Shown here in pieces: positions 7,079 through 7,463 of a stretch of DNA of 7,463 nucleotides (position 1 is the first letter of the stretch; each line of letters starts with the position of its first letter). Below the pieces are notes generated by a model. The model searched no databases. It saw nothing but the letters and a program-made list of their open reading frames with translations, and was not told the origin of the DNA. The stretch comes from Thiohalobacter sp. (GTDB lineage Bacteria; Pseudomonadota; Gammaproteobacteria; Thiohalobacterales; Thiohalobacteraceae): positions 1 through 7,463 of the forward strand of contig JALVEM010000459.1 in the NCBI GenBank assembly GCA_027030825.1, in the 5' to 3' direction. Made by a program: the position numbers and the translations under genes.

Positions 7079-7463
7079 GAGCCGCCTCGCATCCTCGACC
7101 AGTCGATGAGCAGGTTCTCCAGCAGCAGCTGGAGATTGACGCCAGTCGATGACAGCCGCATCGCCTCCAGCACCCGGTCGCGCAGTTCGAGCAGGGCGTC
7201 CGGCGGGAAATGCCGCGCCATCTTCTCCAGTATCGGCTGTCGATCCACATTCTTGACTTCGCTGCCGGGCGCAAGCGCCAGCCGGACCAGATCCTCCAGC
7301 CAGCCGTTCATCCAGCCGAGCCGCTGCACGGGGTCGGCCTGCATCCAGTCCGCCGCCAGGGCCATCGGATTCTCGCGGCCACGGGCCAGATCGACCCAGC
7401 GTTCGAACACGCCGTCACGTTCGGCAAGCGCCTCGTCATCCAGCGCCTGCAGGGCCGCCAAGG
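7075..7463 (-). CDS. holB: DNA polymerase III delta' subunit, C-terminal part (partial)
   Basis: About 129 codons of the 3' end are present; the gene's start lies beyond the right edge. The visible part should be the all-helical C-terminal collar domain of the clamp-loader subunit delta', which helps load the sliding clamp at replication forks. Supporting features are the pattern ALDDEALAERDGVFERWVDL near the edge and the end LQLLLENLLIDWSRM, typical of delta' tails, as well as the position directly before pilZ, a conserved arrangement (holB-pilZ) in gammaproteobacteria. The ATPase-like N-terminal domains and zinc site fall outside the window and cannot be checked. The TGA stop shares bases with the pilZ ATG. 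The frame is secure; the name depends on weakly conserved C-terminal sequence plus strong context. Confidence 0.85.
   Translation of the reverse strand, partial: LAALQALDDEALAERDGVFERWVDLARGRENPMALAADWMQADPVQRLGWMNGWLEDLVRLALAPGSEVKNVDRQPILEKMARHFPPDALLELRDRVLEAMRLSSTGVNLQLLLENLLIDWSRMRGGS

Overview
This is a GC-rich, densely coded stretch of a bacterial chromosome, most likely from a gammaproteobacterium. The best evidence is the minus-strand order holB-pilZ-tatD, which is typical of Pseudomonas-like and related gammaproteobacteria with type IV pili, and a PilZ protein very close to the Pseudomonas form as I remember it. The fatty-acid genes also resemble gammaproteobacterial FadI/FadJ. I cannot name the genus.

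The left 5.35 kb (plus strand) is a beta-oxidation operon. It holds the 3' end of an acyl-CoA dehydrogenase gene (probably fadE), a FadI-type thiolase, a FadJ-type hydratase/dehydrogenase, and a long-chain acyl-CoA synthetase. The first two genes overlap by 31 bases, the next two share an ATGA junction, and the ligase follows after 31 bases. Together they cover activation of a fatty acid and the whole beta-oxidation cycle.

A 165-base spacer follows. After it comes a small plus-strand gene for a stand-alone PilZ-domain protein, possibly a c-di-GMP receptor, whose second ligand motif has Cys where Ser is usual. Its 3' end overlaps the 3' end of the convergent tatD gene by 31 bases.

The right end (minus strand) reads holB (5'-truncated, DNA polymerase III delta'), pilZ (type IV pilus biogenesis) and tatD (metal-dependent hydrolase). 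holB and pilZ share an ATGA overlap. A 48-base gap before tatD holds most of a perfect 7-bp hairpin that covers the likely tatD ribosome binding site.

I see no RNA genes, mobile elements, CRISPR arrays or broken genes. The window looks like ordinary core metabolism and housekeeping. The points worth a second look are the altered PilZ motif, the tatD leader hairpin and the convergent overlap.
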